Assembly: GCF_030272615.1 (NCBI RefSeq)
Contig: NC_081415.1
Span: forward strand, 513,992,034-514,052,033
DNA length: 60,000 nt
Direction: 5' to 3'
DNA from: Cryptomeria japonica
Lineage: Eukaryota; Streptophyta; Pinopsida; Cupressales; Cupressaceae
Shown here: positions 37,736-49,900 of the stretch, piece after piece
How the letters are laid out: each line of letters begins with the position of its first letter
How positions within the stretch are numbered: the stretch's first letter is position 1
Position numbers and translations under genes: made by a program
The notes under the pieces: generated by a model
The model's input: only the letters and a program-made list of their open reading frames with translations
What the model was told of the DNA's origin: nothing
Databases searched by the model: none

Positions 37736-39361
37736 TGTAGGGGAAAAAGCGAGACTAGGTTAACATGCCCTAATCCTACCTTTTGACACACATTACGGAA
37801 TACGAAAGAGCCTAGAGATATCACACAATTGGCTACTTCTTTTGGTGAAAGAGAGAGCCATGGGATATCTATTAGGATTTCTATTCCCTTGTCGAAATTG
37901 AAAGCTAAAATGATACAAGTTCAAACCCTAATCCCAAAATGCAAGTATGAACTAATAACAAGATTGCAGAATTGAGATTAAACAATGAACAACTATAAAT
38001 ACAAGGATGAAATAAGAATGCAGATATGTACCCAGAGTCAAAATCGGACTGAAAATGTTCGGGACGGGAGCGCGGGCACCACTGTCCTGAAAACTGCACC
38101 GGAGACCACTGTTCTGCACCCTGAAACATTGTCGGGAAGTTGTCGGAAAGCTGTCTATCCAGAGGACCAGGGCGCCCAGCACCTCTGTCCCAGGGACCAG
38201 GGCACCCAGCGCCCCTGTCCTAGTCTTCTGCTCTGCAACTTGACACAGAGTGCTGTCTCGACCTTCTCTCTCCGGATCTGTATCCCGCGGCGTCGTCCGA
38301 ATCCCGAAACCTACAATGATATCTGAAAAAGGGTGTATGGGCGGCTATATAGGGTTTTGCCTTAGTCAAACCCCCGCTTCGGTGATTTCCACCTCCACGA
38401 ATAGCCAAGTTGTTTTGTAAAATGTATTGTGTGTGCAGACCTAGTGCGTGTGCAAGGTCCTAAAATGCAAGAAAGCAAACTAGAGCAACCTAGAAAGTAA
38501 ACCCTAATTGCTTGCAAATGATAATGTAAATGCTCTAAATCAAGATGCAATGTGATCTAAAGCATGAATAAATGGCGTATTGAAGCTTATGCAAAGACAT
38601 GAAAACAATATGAAATCATACCCAACCCTCAAGGGAGGAGTACAAGCCAATCTTCAGTCGGTAATCTCCTATTGTTCTTCAATGTCTTTCAAGCCCTAAG
38701 TGAATGAATGAATTTGATAGATGCTTGATAGAAGGATGTTGAATGTTGTTGAAGTCTTCCAAGATCTTCTCTTTCGCTGCATATGAAGTTCCTAAAAACA
38801 AAAATCGAGTCCCTTCAAATGAAGAAAGAGAGCTCTTATGTAGGAAACCCTAGATCATAAATTCGTATTTTGGCCGACCTAGAGATTGAATATCCCGCCA
38901 ATTTCTTGGGGTTAAGCTTTATTTTATGATTGGATCATGCTCCTAAAATTTTGGGAAAAATGTCCGGGACCATGTGCACTCCGGGCGCCACGGTCCTGAC
39001 AACTTTTCACCAAATTTTCAGGGCCGTCGGATATGATGATTTTAGAGAGAATCCCGAAGTTACAGGTGATTTCGAGATGTTTTGACCCCCAAACCAAGCC
39101 CCCAAGTTCGAAATAGGACTTAATTAGGGTTTTTGATTAAGTGATGTATTGGAGGAATAAAATGCGAAGGGCGCGCTTTAGTGAAAGGGCCCAACTTTAT
39201 GATGTAGAGAATGATGAAATAGGACCTTAGACCTAATTAATTTGATTAATTAAGTGCTAAAGGAGAAATGCAATGCTGAATGTAAAATGCACTAAGGCGG
39301 GTGCTAAACTAGGTGTGAAATTGTACCACCCTAGCGAGTGCGTACAATTTACGACGCTACA
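37736..39361 (-). mobile_element. 5' LTR of the gypsy element
   Basis: Pairs with 26628-28255 over about 1,626 bp, with TGTAG...CTACA tips on the minus strand. The TATA-like CTATATAG is at 38345-38352. Most differences from the other LTR are single transitions, plus a small length change in the GC-rich block near 38170-38215. Confidence 0.9.
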
Positions 39362-39436
39362 TTTAGCCCCCACTTTAGTGGTCATATGAGTACTACGTGC
39401 ATATGCAAGCTAAAGTACAGAAAAGTAAACATTATT
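39362..39436 (-). repeat. 75-bp copy of the 3' internal end outside the 5' LTR
   Basis: This is nearly identical to 28256-28330, the internal sequence bordering the 3' LTR, including the polypurine tract. A normal element has host DNA here. After 39436 the sequence is TNP2 again. Confidence 0.88.
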
Positions 39437-42400
39437 AAAGTGCACTACCTTGGTACAAGTTATGGATTACCATGCATGCAATAGAAGTTGAGATGACATT
39501 ATTCAAATGCCTGCGGATGGTTCAACATTTATGGACATAGAGGAAAAGTGGCCACACTTTTAAAGAAGAACCTCATAATCTCAGGCTTTCATTGGCAGCA
39601 GACGGTGTCAATCCATTTGGAGAGATGATATCTGTTTACTCAGTGTGGCCTATTTTTGTTATCAACAATAACATTCCTCCATGGATGTCAATAAAGAGGG
39701 AGCGCATAATGTTGGCAATGATTGTTCCAGGTATTTTATCATTTAAATATAGTCATCTAAATTTAATTATAAATATTGCAGTAAAATGGTCATAATAATT
39801 ATGTAATGTTTTTGTTCATTTGATTAGGTAAGTACCAAGTTAAAGATATGAATGTATATATCGAGCCTCTTATCGACGAGTTGCTAGAGTTATGGAATGG
39901 TGTCACTATGTATGACGTCTCTAGACCAATAGGACAAAGACAATTTCAATTCCATGCGATGCTTCTATGGACAATACACGATGCCCCAGGGCTAACACAT
40001 TTTTTTGGTATGTTATAGTGTTTAAGTTGTGCATGAACATTATAATTCAAAAAATTATCATATTTAATCCAATTATACATTATCTTGTAGGTCTTCAAAC
40101 AAAGGGAAAATTTGCATGTCCTGTTTGTGGTCCAAAGATGAAATCTCGTCATTCAAAAAGTTTAGGAAAGCAAGTGTTTGATGAGTATAGGCACTTTCTC
40201 CACAAAAATCATAAGTATCAAAATACTAAAAAACATCTTTTCAATGGTAAAGAAGAGAATACATCAAAGCCATGAAGAATGATACCTCACCTGTGGAAGT
40301 TGGAATATAATAGAATTAATCATCAAGGTAATGCCATTCCATCTATTGGTTTGTCATAAAACATCTTTTCTATTTTGTTTTGTTTACTAATGATGTGATT
40401 GATGATCATGATGGTCGTGAAGGCATAAATGACCACCTTCCCAAGGGAATAAAAAGTTATCCCCGACAATTTAGTAGGTTTCCTTACTATGAGCAGTTAC
40501 AAATTGTTCATTTGTTTGACAGTATGCATATTGGAAAGAATATAACAAAGACATTATGGAAAATATTGGATGGAAGGTGTGACAAAGAAAAAATTGTCAA
40601 AATATGTAGTGACATTCAAGATTCCAATCATGCAATGATAAATGTCATTCAATAAAATAGCCATGGAGACCAAATTAATATAAGTGAGCTTCCTTGGTTA
40701 TTAACGGACCAGCAAAGCAATGCTATAAAAGAAGTCATATGAAAAATTTGATTTCCCACAGGATTTTCTACGAACATAAACAATCTCATATCAAAGAAAA
40801 GTGAATTTGGGCCAGGGATGAAAACGCATGATTGGCATACCTTCATTAAGGTAATTCATGTTCTTGTGGTTTTAGTATGTATTTAAGTACTGAGCGTACG
40901 CGTACTTTACATTATGTTACAAAAAAATGAAAAGATAATTTTATAATTGTTGTAGTACGTTCTACCTCTATCTCTCCCAGATGACTTCGACAATAATGTC
41001 AAGCAAGTCATATATGATCTTGGAAAATACATAAGGTAAGTAGTGATATTTGTTTAGTTCATTGTATATATATTATATTTGTGATTTGTTTTACTTCTTA
41101 TTTAATATATTTTTTTGTGTCTTGAATACCTTGTAGGTGGTTGTCATGTAAAGAAATCCATAAAGATGATATAAAATATTGGAAGAGAAAAATTCCTCAT
41201 TTAATGTGTGAAATGCAAAAGTGTCTACCTCCAGCTTTTTTCAATGCACAAGAACACTACCTCATACACCAAGTTGAGGAGATTGAATTGTGTGGACCTG
41301 TACACACTAGGTCAATGTGGATGGTTGAGAGGCACTTGAAATTTTTGAAGGCTTTGGTTCGACAAAGAGCACATCCTAAGGGTTATATGGTGGAGGGATA
41401 TATGGTATACTAGACTATGGTGTACATTTCTGAATATCTTCCTAAGTTTGCAGCTAAGATCCACGTGGATTGCATTTGGGATCCCAACACCATTAAGAAA
41501 TTTGAAGGGGAGTACTTGATGGGGAAAGGTAGATTAAGAAAAGTGAGAGGTAATTATAAGATGTTATTGTAGTTAATTAGTTCTTAATCTTCAAAATAAA
41601 TCGATTGTAAGATGTCTATTTATTTTTTGTATAGTTGGTCGAGAGTGGGATGCACTACATTTGTATATTGAAAACAATCTTGATTGGATGATGGTATGGA
41701 TTGAACATTGTCAACATTCTGGATGCACGTTAACATGGGAAGGTGTGGCTTCATTGGTTAAAGAAGCACATCGTAATGGAGATTCCAATGTTACACAAAG
41801 GGAAATTGATTTAGCATATGGTTTAAGAGATAAACAGGTACGTATAAATTTATTAATCACCCATATGCTTATCAACTCGCAATGTAATAAATTTTACATG
41901 TTTGACATATCGCAGGTCAAACACCACAATGCTATGTGCTGCAATGGTCATAAATTTCGCATAAAAAAGTTGGATGACACGAAGAAAACTTGTGATTTTG
42001 GCATCACTGTAGTCTTTGAGGTGACAAATATTTCATCGAGAAATGACATTCATCCTCAACAGTCTCAAAATTGATACTATGGAATTTTGGATGATATACT
42101 TGAGTGTGACTTTAATTCCTTCAAATTAGTTTTGTTTGTCGTCAAATGGTACAGGATACGTTTGAATAAAAATGATCCTGATAGAATTGTTATTGAACAT
42201 GATAATGGTTTTATAATGCTAAATACAAGGTCATTTGAACCAGTTGGGGATGAGCCCTATGTTCTTCCAAGCCAATGTGAGAAAGTATTTTACTCTGAGG
42301 TTCCACATAAACTGGGTTGCTCATTTGTTGTTAGACATGATCCAAGAGGAAGGACGATAAAGTATAATGTGATGGAAGAAGAAGATACCGAAGAAGTAGA

Positions 42401-42494
42401 AGATGAAGTGGATGATGATCATGATCGACAGTTTCACAATGACGATGAAGAAGAAGAAGAAGAAGAAGAAGAAGAAGAAGAAGAAGAAGAAGAA

Positions 42495-42579
<85 letters not shown>

Positions 42580-42773
42580 CTGATAATGATGACAGTGATG
42601 GTGATGATGGTGATGATGATGGCGAAGACGTTGATGATGATGATGATGATGACGATGATGATGATGATGATGATGATGATGATAATGATGATGATGATGA
42701 TGATAATGATGATGATGATGATGATGATAATGATGGTGATGATGACCTTGATGTTCATGATGATGAGGAATGA
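39437..42773 (+). pseudogene. CACTA TNP2-type transposase, 3' exons with DUF4218- and DUF4216-like domains
   Basis: The gene resumes with MDYHACNRS and MPADGSTF, then LSLAADGVNPFGEM and YSVWPIFVINNNIPPW, the transposase_21 core. Clear GT-AG introns separate exons ending or starting at 39730/39828, 40007/40091, 40327, 40850/40956, 41035/41137, 41549/41635 and 41837/41916. SMHIGKNI stands where the family has MHxEKN. HQVEEIELCGPVHTRSMW (41.25-41.4 kb) marks a DUF4218-like domain. YYGILDDILEC and LPSQCEKVFYSEVP (42.08-42.3 kb) mark a DUF4216-like domain. The end is a long acidic tail. Stops (for example near 40274, 40653, 41411, 42072) mostly replace Gln or Arg codons. There is a one-base frameshift near 39560. 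Confidence 0.88.
42441..42770 (+). repeat. GAA/GAT trinucleotide expansion coding the acidic tail
   Basis: About 16 GAA units run into about 27 GAT units, then an interrupted GAT tract to 42770. In the TNP2 frame this gives Glu then Asp runs of over 100 residues. The reverse and other-frame ORFs (poly-Ile, poly-Met, poly-Lys) are shadows. Confidence 0.95.
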
Positions 42774-43162
42774 AATGTATGAGGAATGCGATTAGTATAT
42801 TATCTATTGAATATTGACTACTTGATAGAATTTTTTTTACATAATTAATTCATGATGTACCTTTTAATATGGAGATGGAGATAAGGGGGTGTGACTATTT
42901 ATGTGACAATTTTTAAACTATGTTTATTTATGGAAATTGGATTGTTTATTAGCTATGTGACTATTTATGTGACCATTTAGTTGAGGATCGTGCATAGTCT
43001 ACATAAAGTAAAGGTAAGGAATTACAAAATTTACAATGATTTTGATGACAACATCTTTTTATTATTTAATACTCTTTTTGTCTACAAAGTTCATGTTGTT
43101 CATGTTGTGTATGATGTAATTTCGCTAACATTTTTTATATTTTTTCTTTGTCATAGGCTGAC
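42774..43162. other. Spacer between the two CACTA genes
   Basis: AT-rich 389 bp with no domain. The terminator of the transposase and the promoter of the second gene may lie here, unless both are made from one spliced transcript as in En/Spm. Confidence 0.5.
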
Positions 43163-45993
43163 ATGGATCCATCACATATTGCAGACAGAGATGTACCTTG
43201 TGACACTTCTACTGAGCAGGCAAACCTCATTGTAATTGTACAAATTAGGTAGAAGCAAACTGTTACATTATTATGTTCTTTTTTATAGTGATTTATACTA
43301 ATTTTGTAATTGTTAATGATATTCTTGACACAGACGGATGTTTGGGGAAAGGGAAAGGGAGTTGCAATACCTGAACACTTTTCTATGGATGTGGAATCAT
43401 TAGGGTTAAGCAATGATGACCCTGAAGATCCCAAAGACCTTGTGAAATTCTTTAAAATGCCTCTTATAAAAATTAGAAAAGAGATTGTTTCTTTGGCAGC
43501 CATGCATCCTACTATTGATGAGATACGATAGAGGGTGGAATTATTGTATAAGACAACAGAAAACTTGCAAGTAAGTAGTAATGAAAGCTTTAATTGTAAC
43601 AAAAGTTTAATAATGGTTTATATTTTATTCTCTTTTTATGTCATTAACTAAAATATGTACGCATTGTTTTTACAACACTTTATCCGCCCTCATGAAAGTC
43701 GTTCCTATGATTAGGGTGTTGCAGGATCAGGTGATGACGATTTTCTTGTATTATCACTTTCTTGGCTTATCACTCCGAGTACCCAAAACACATCAGACTT
43801 GATACTGTCAATATTCAAAATAAAGGTTCATCCTTGTTTACAATTCTTGCACTTTTCATATATTTAATGTATTATTCTTTAGGTGTTGTCAATGTTAATG
43901 TGCAAATGCCGACGCCGCCTCATCAGAGGTCACCCTCACCTGTATTGCCGACTACAATGTCGACAACACGTAGCATGCAGACATCCTCTAGTGCACGTCA
44001 TATTGGCCTACCCACTATTGGTAGATCCCTCTTTTTCTCTATCTTCTATCATGTGTTTATTTCCCTTCAAGCGTTTTTTCCTGAATTCTAATGCCATTTC
44101 ATAGTGGATTCATTTTTTGTAGGAGGAGATGCACATGACAATGTGCCACAGGCAACTACTACTGATAACATAGCATCGTTTCCTGGATCTTATCGTATTG
44201 CTAGTATGGGAACATTGCAGGCCACATTCCTGATGAGCGACGAAGAAATGCTTCCCTTAAAGATACAAAAGGTTCCAAGTACTTTAAAATTATTATTATA
44301 TATACTCTAATTGTAATTTACTTTATGATCACTCATTTTGGACTAATATTGATCCCATGAATTTTTTGCAAGCAATGATATTTTCTATAAACATCTTAGT
44401 GACATTGCATTGCAGATATTTGGGCCCACCATACGTAAAAGGTGGTACATCATATGTGAAATAACCCTTATCCACTTTTGATTTCATATCATTGCTAGAA
44501 TACTTTTCCTTTGATCCATTTCTTGAAGTGTAATAAATGTAGCTTTAGTTCATTTCTGAATCTAACAGGTTTGTTTTTGCTTTAAAAGGTGGAATGACCA
44601 AGAAAAAAGGTTAAAAGATGAATTGACAAACAAAATGGTTGAGTGGTTTGGAAATGACACCTTTGACAAAACCAAGCTCCTTGAAAAAGCTGGCACATAT
44701 CTAAAGTATGTGAGGGACTAATACAGGACCCATTTGGAGAGGAACCTAAAGTACGACCATCCCCCATGATTCTAGAGAGGGAGTGGAAGGACCTATTTTG
44801 GATGCCAAGGAGAGAATTGAAAGGAAAAAAGGAAATACACCAGTAGATGCCAAAAGAAGGTACGAGATACTATTAAGAATGTAATTATGTACTAATTAAT
44901 TACTCTTTATATTTATATAATCTAACATATTTCAAACTTTTTATAAACTGAGTGACACATCAAAGGCAACCAAGGCAAGGCAAGAAAAGCACAGGCAACA
45001 CAAACTCGGCTCTGGTGGTTACATGAAACTTGCTGCACGAATTGTAAGTATCTCATGTAAACTCCCATATTGTCTCAAAATATTAATAAATTGCAAACTT
45101 TTTTTTTTATCAAACAATGCAAGAAAAATTCATAGTACCAAGCAAAAATGCAGGGCTCTGAATTCAATAGAGTGCCCACAGAAGATGACAAGAGAATTGC
45201 TTGCCAGCAAGGCTATTCAGTCGTGGTTGATTGGCAATGAGAATTGAGTGGTCATACACAAAATTCAAGTGCATTTGTCACACAGGTAAATATGGTAAAT
45301 GGAAGTTGTTTCAAATTGAATACTTTACCAATAATCTAATTGATGTTGAGTTCCAAAATAAAGTGACTATATTTGTTTTAAATAAGCAAGCAATGATAAC
45401 AATGTGCATGTCATTGGAATGCTGCCTGCTAATTGTGAAACACCACCTGCACATGAACGTCCAGATGTGCATCCAAGTAGTGGAGGTATTCATTTTCTAT
45501 TCAAATTTATTTATTTAGCTATTAATACAATTAAACATCTTAATTTGTAATTAGAGTAGTAACTAATGTAACCTTTCTTGTTAATATTTTAGAGCATGTA
45601 GTCGGTGGTGAGCAAGTGGAGCATGATCTTGGTATACAACCTCAAGAACATGATGTTTCCCACTTAGGTGAAGAGGACCATGGTGTTCAACATTTTGAGG
45701 TTGAGGCTACACAAAATGATGTGGCTCCATCAGGTAAAGAGCACAAGAATTATGTTCTCTAAATTAATGAAATACTTGTAACAATAATATTTTTTTTTTT
45801 GAATTTAACCCATTTCTTTGTTATTGCAGAGGATCGCCCTTCGCTTTAGTGTCATCGTCCTCAGTATAGGACTAGGCATACATTGAGATCACAAGAAGTT
45901 GGTGAAACATCTACAGAGGGGGGAAATGATGGAGACATCGATGTTCTGCTTAGTCTTTTCATAGATTCAAAGAAAAAACAAAGAAAGAAATGA
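43163..45993 (+). pseudogene. CACTA second gene (TNPA-like / plant transposase, Ptta/En/Spm type)
   Basis: Begins with an ATG at 43163 (MDPSHIADRDVPCD). Exons: 43163-43231; 43334-43570 (VWGKGKGVAIPEHF, LVKFFKMPLIKIRKEI); about 43885-44022; about 44123-44270 (GSYRIASMGTLQAT); about 44417-44460 (IFGPTIRKRW); about 44590-44860 (KTKLLEKAGTYLKYVRD); 44955-45044 (HRQHKLGSGGYMKLAARI); 45150-45240; about 45594-45735; 45830-45993 ending KKKQRKK. The GSGGY stretch after a Lys/Arg/Asn-rich run is typical of the second protein of plant CACTA elements, which binds subterminal repeats. Stops near 43529, 44719 and 45848 replace plausible Gln codons in two of the three cases. Some exon edges are uncertain. 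Confidence 0.7.
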
Positions 45994-46019
45994 TTGTAAT
46001 CTAACTTATTTGATAATGA

Positions 46020-46230
46020 CTGATTTTTATGTGTTAGTGAATGTAATTATGTGCTAATTAATGGTTATGGATGATATGTGTTAATTAATATTGATGAATG
46101 TTGCATGTTAATTAATGTTAATCAATGTTATGTGTTAATGAACATTATGTGATATTAATGAATGAATGCTATATATTATTAATGGTAGAAAGAATTAATG
46201 AATGAATGTTATAAGATGTTAATGGGGAAT
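46020..46230 (+). repeat. Degenerate TTAATGAATGTTA-type repeats
   Basis: Directly after the second gene, many imperfect copies of words such as GTTAATTAATGTT and AATGAATGTTAT spaced about 25-35 bp. Low complexity, no coding potential. Confidence 0.6.
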
Positions 46231-46244
46231 TTAGAGTGATGTTA

Positions 46245-46293
46245 GGGGAGGGGGGAGGGGCCAAATGAGCTTCCACATTCACGTGGTTGGCCC
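46245..46293 (+). other. G-run followed by a hairpin
   Basis: GGGGAGGGGGGAGGGG (46245-46260) is followed by an inverted repeat: GGGCCAA (46258-46264) can pair with TTGGCCC (46287-46293), with an inner CCAC/GTGG pair (46273-46276, 46283-46286). A possible splice donor (CAACAAG/GTAACA near 46344) and acceptor (TTGCAG near 46422) follow, so this may be the 5' leader of another transcript. Confidence 0.5.
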
Positions 46294-46299
46294 TGCTAA

Positions 46300-46985
46300 G
46301 TAGAGAATATTAAACTATTCTCGAAACCAAGCGAAGCTCAACAAGGTAACACACTTTTCAATATTTCATTATGTTGCACAGTTAATCTTATTGAATAATG
46401 TATATTGAATCTTAATTGCAGGGTCCAACAGAGCCAACATGAACAACAACACCATGAGTTGCTGGGTATAATGAACTCCCATATTGTCTTGTCTATACAC
46501 GAACAATATGAGTTGCTTCTAGTGTTGATATCCAAGGTGGGACTACAAAAGTTATGAATATGCCTCATCCTTGTAAGTTTTTTTATTACAACTCCTAATT
46601 CTTGAGACTAAACTTTTTGTTCTTGATGTTTTTCACTAGTTGTCATAACCTCTAAGTTTGATGCTTGTGCCTTAATAGAACTAGATGTTTCTTGTATGCA
46701 TACTTGGTCAAGGACTGCATTATGATACTATAGGGCTACGAACTAAGATTATTTATTGTATTGAGTTGCACATTTGACATGAGTTGCCCTATGACTACTA
46801 TGCACATTTATGTATATACACTATTTCTAGTCTATATATTGATATTAATTTGGAGAAAATATTACAAAACTCAGAGTATTCTCCATAAGACTAGAAAAAA
46901 ACTTAGATAAATTTTTGTAGCATTTTCTTACAATTACTTGCAATCATTTTTTTAGGAGTCCTAGTATCCATTTATAATAGTATGG
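46300..46985. other. Spacer, no gene recognised
   Basis: AT-rich DNA between the hairpin and the 3' end of the minus-strand gene. A small minus-strand ORF (46338-46568) overlaps the possible intron and has no known motif. Confidence 0.4.
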
Positions 46986-46989
46986 ATGC

Positions 46990-49900
46990 ATACAAGCTTT
47001 GGACCCTTCAAAAGAAAGTTTGTTACAAACAACCGGTCATTTTCAAGAAGCAGTTATAAGTCCTTTTCAACATCCGTGGTTTCCTCTGCTTGTTGTCATG
47101 TTGCAACCTCCTATAATTGCTCCTAAGCATCTTCTTTTTGTCCCATATACTTATCTTTCCACTCCTGATACACATCATCACTAGGCCAAGTAAAACTAGC
47201 AATCTTCTGTTTCATATCTTCTAGCCGCTTCCAAGTGACTCATACATGCCCAATCTCTGTTTCTATGAAACCATAATGATATTTCACTTTTTCAATTTCC
47301 TCAATTGTTTGGACAAATAAGGATGTGTCATTAGTACTAATAATCTGATTGATCCTTAGGGACAAATTGTGGTCCACCTCCTTTAACCAATTCTTCTCTT
47401 CCTTTAGCTGGACAGGACCAATGAAACCTCCTGGAAACATTTCAAATTTATGATTTGCATATTCTTTCCTATAAATTTGGGCTTTTCTTTTTATACCTGC
47501 TCCTTCCACTGAAAGAATATTCATCTCTTTTATAAACTCACATGTGGACCTTAGATTGTCATTCTCTTCTGCATCTACATGGGAAGAACACATGAGTTCT
47601 AACACTTTACCTCTAGGCACCCACTTATTCAGGATTGGTTCCAAAGTGGCTTCTTCTTCTTCTTTCAATTTGATCAAAATCTCAAGAATCCTCTTCATAT
47701 TTATGTATACATTGGAGGTTTTGACTGAGTCAACAAACTTCAAGATGGTGGCTTTCACCTTCTTCTCATATTTGTTTGCATACAATGTTTGAGCTTGTTT
47801 CAAATTTTCCAACTCATGTTGGACATTTTCAGGTAATTGGGAACTAGAAGGCATAGGAGAAGGGGGATATTCATTGAAGGGACTAGTAGGAGGGGGTCTT
47901 GCTGGAGAGGAGGCTATCATGAGTGTATAAGATTCATCGGGATGATATTGACCTGCCAGTTGACTCTGGAGTCTAGGAATTATGCTGTCTCTGTTGGCTA
48001 TTCCTTGTTTAGCATCATTGTAAGCTTTTAAAATAGTCTCCAACTTCAATTGGAGATTAGCCTTTTCTTGTGCCTCTTTCTCTGCCACGGCAACACTAAA
48101 TTTTGTAGTCTCTAGGACTGTGCTTGCAGCTTCCACTACCCCTATGTCTTAGACTCTTTTAACTGTCATGCCTCCTAAGATGCTAGAATCTGATGCATCC
48201 TTCCTTCTTTTGTTTTCATCCTTCTTTAAAGACCACATGACAAGAGCAACATTATCTTTGCTGAATGTGACTCCTTCCATAGGCTTTGTTTCTTTCCTCA
48301 CTGCATCAAGCACTAAGGCATCAATTATATCCCATTCAAGGAGAATCAACATGCCAACCTTTGCTACCATTTCTCTTCCTTTCTCAGGGGTGATTTCTTT
48401 GAACTCCTTCATCATTTCTTTCTTAACCTCTTCTTCTACCTGAGTTATAATTTTAAGAGGTTGTTCACTTTTCCTTTGTTCACATCTAGTCTTGAATTGA
48501 TCAATATTTTGCTTCCATAGAAATTGTATAAAAGCTCAGCTAGGAATTCTTTACTAGCTTGCTTAACAGTAAGGTCCATTTCTTGGCCCTTTAACTCACC
48601 ATCAGTCAAATCCATTTCAGCATTAAATGGTTCTTCGGGCATCCCCTCTTGGGTCTTCTCATAGGTATAGGCAATCTCACCGAGACTCCCTAACTGCAAT
48701 AATTGTTCAGCCACAGCTTGTTCATCTTCAATGTGGATAGGAGACTGAGATGGAGAATATTGAGGCTCATAAGTTTCAATTTCCTTTCTCACTCTCTGCT
48801 TCTTAGGGGAATCCTAGATGTTAATGACATCTTTAATTTTCCTCTTCCCTTTTGAAGTGGAAGGCTCACCTATCACTAGCATTATCATAGTGTACTTTGA
48901 ACTTTTGCGCATTACATAGTCACCATGTGGGATATCTCTAGAAAAGGCAGGCTTAGCCAATACTATCTTAGCCTTATCAGGCTCATTTTGCATTATGGCC
49001 TCCCTCTTTTCTTTTAAGGTCTGCATGAGATCTTCAAAATAAAGAATCAAGAATTTTATTTTCTCGTCAAATGGATTGAAGCCAGAAAGGGGGTCATAGC
49101 CAGTGTCAAATTGATGGATAAAATCAAGGGCTTTCTTATATGCCACCCACTTCTCCTTCCTCGGTTCTTGCTCATCTAAGCTGAATTCATTTCTAATCAG
49201 ATCTTTTGGGAACTGAAATTGATGTGGCCTACCTCTGCACACTGCTCTTTTTCTGAATATGCCATTGAAAAAATCCTCAGGGTCTACACATCTTGACAGT
49301 GTAGTAGACAGCCTATATGGCTTAAAGAATTCTTCAAAAAATCTCCATCCACCCTTAGTGATCACAAAATGGTGAGCCATGGTAATATTTGGGAAAATAG
49401 TCCCTTTACCTCTATTGGTTACCTTTGCTTCTTGTACTCCCCAAAATTGTCTCAGGGCTCTTGCAATCCCTATCTTCAATGGGACCTGATAGGGTAGTAA
49501 AAAGGGGGTGCCTCTAAATCCAAACACTCTAAAAATAGTAGACATAGGGTACAAATATATGTCTCCCTGACTATGAACAATCTTGATATCCTTTGCAAAC
49601 TCCTTTGGTCTGAGAAACTCCAAAAGAGCCTTAGGAATTCTAGGGTTTTCTCTGCATAGAAGAATCCTAATTTTAGATGCAAAGCATCTATCAAACTTTA
49701 AATAACTTGCATATTCTCTATCCCAAGATAGAACAGTACTCCACAATTGCACTGACATCTCCTCTTTATCCTTGACCTTAATTAGGTCCATCTCCTTTCC
49801 AAAATAATCAACCCCTTTGAATAGAAACATATGCATTAACATGGAGTACCATGCAAATGGCCTATCCACCTTACCATTTTTGATTCCTACTAGCCCTTTA

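Larger units (their letters stand above)
26628..39436 (-). mobile_element. Tat-like Ty3/gypsy retrotransposon inserted in the TNP2 gene
   Basis: In minus-strand order: 75-bp extra segment (39436-39362), 5' LTR (39361-37736), primer site (37730-37713), protease-bearing ORF, pol, an antisense gene, polypurine tract, 3' LTR (28255-26628). LTRs begin TGTAG and end CTACA. They differ by roughly 3-4 percent by eye. Second RNase H domain, absence of a chromodomain and an antisense 3' gene all fit the Tat group. No gag capsid is present. The left flank is CATTG. No matching flank exists on the right, where extra internal sequence sits between LTR and host. About 30-40 codons of TNP2 seem to be missing at the site. 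Confidence 0.9.

Noticed and set aside
26623-39441. CATTG/CATTA as target-site duplication of the gypsy element
   Set aside because: The right CATTA is part of the 75-bp internal copy, which also occurs at 28324-28328, so it is not host DNA.
42321-42795. Long poly-Ile, poly-Met and poly-Lys open frames
   Set aside because: They are other-frame readings of the GAA/GAT repeats; only the TNP2 frame continues a conserved domain.
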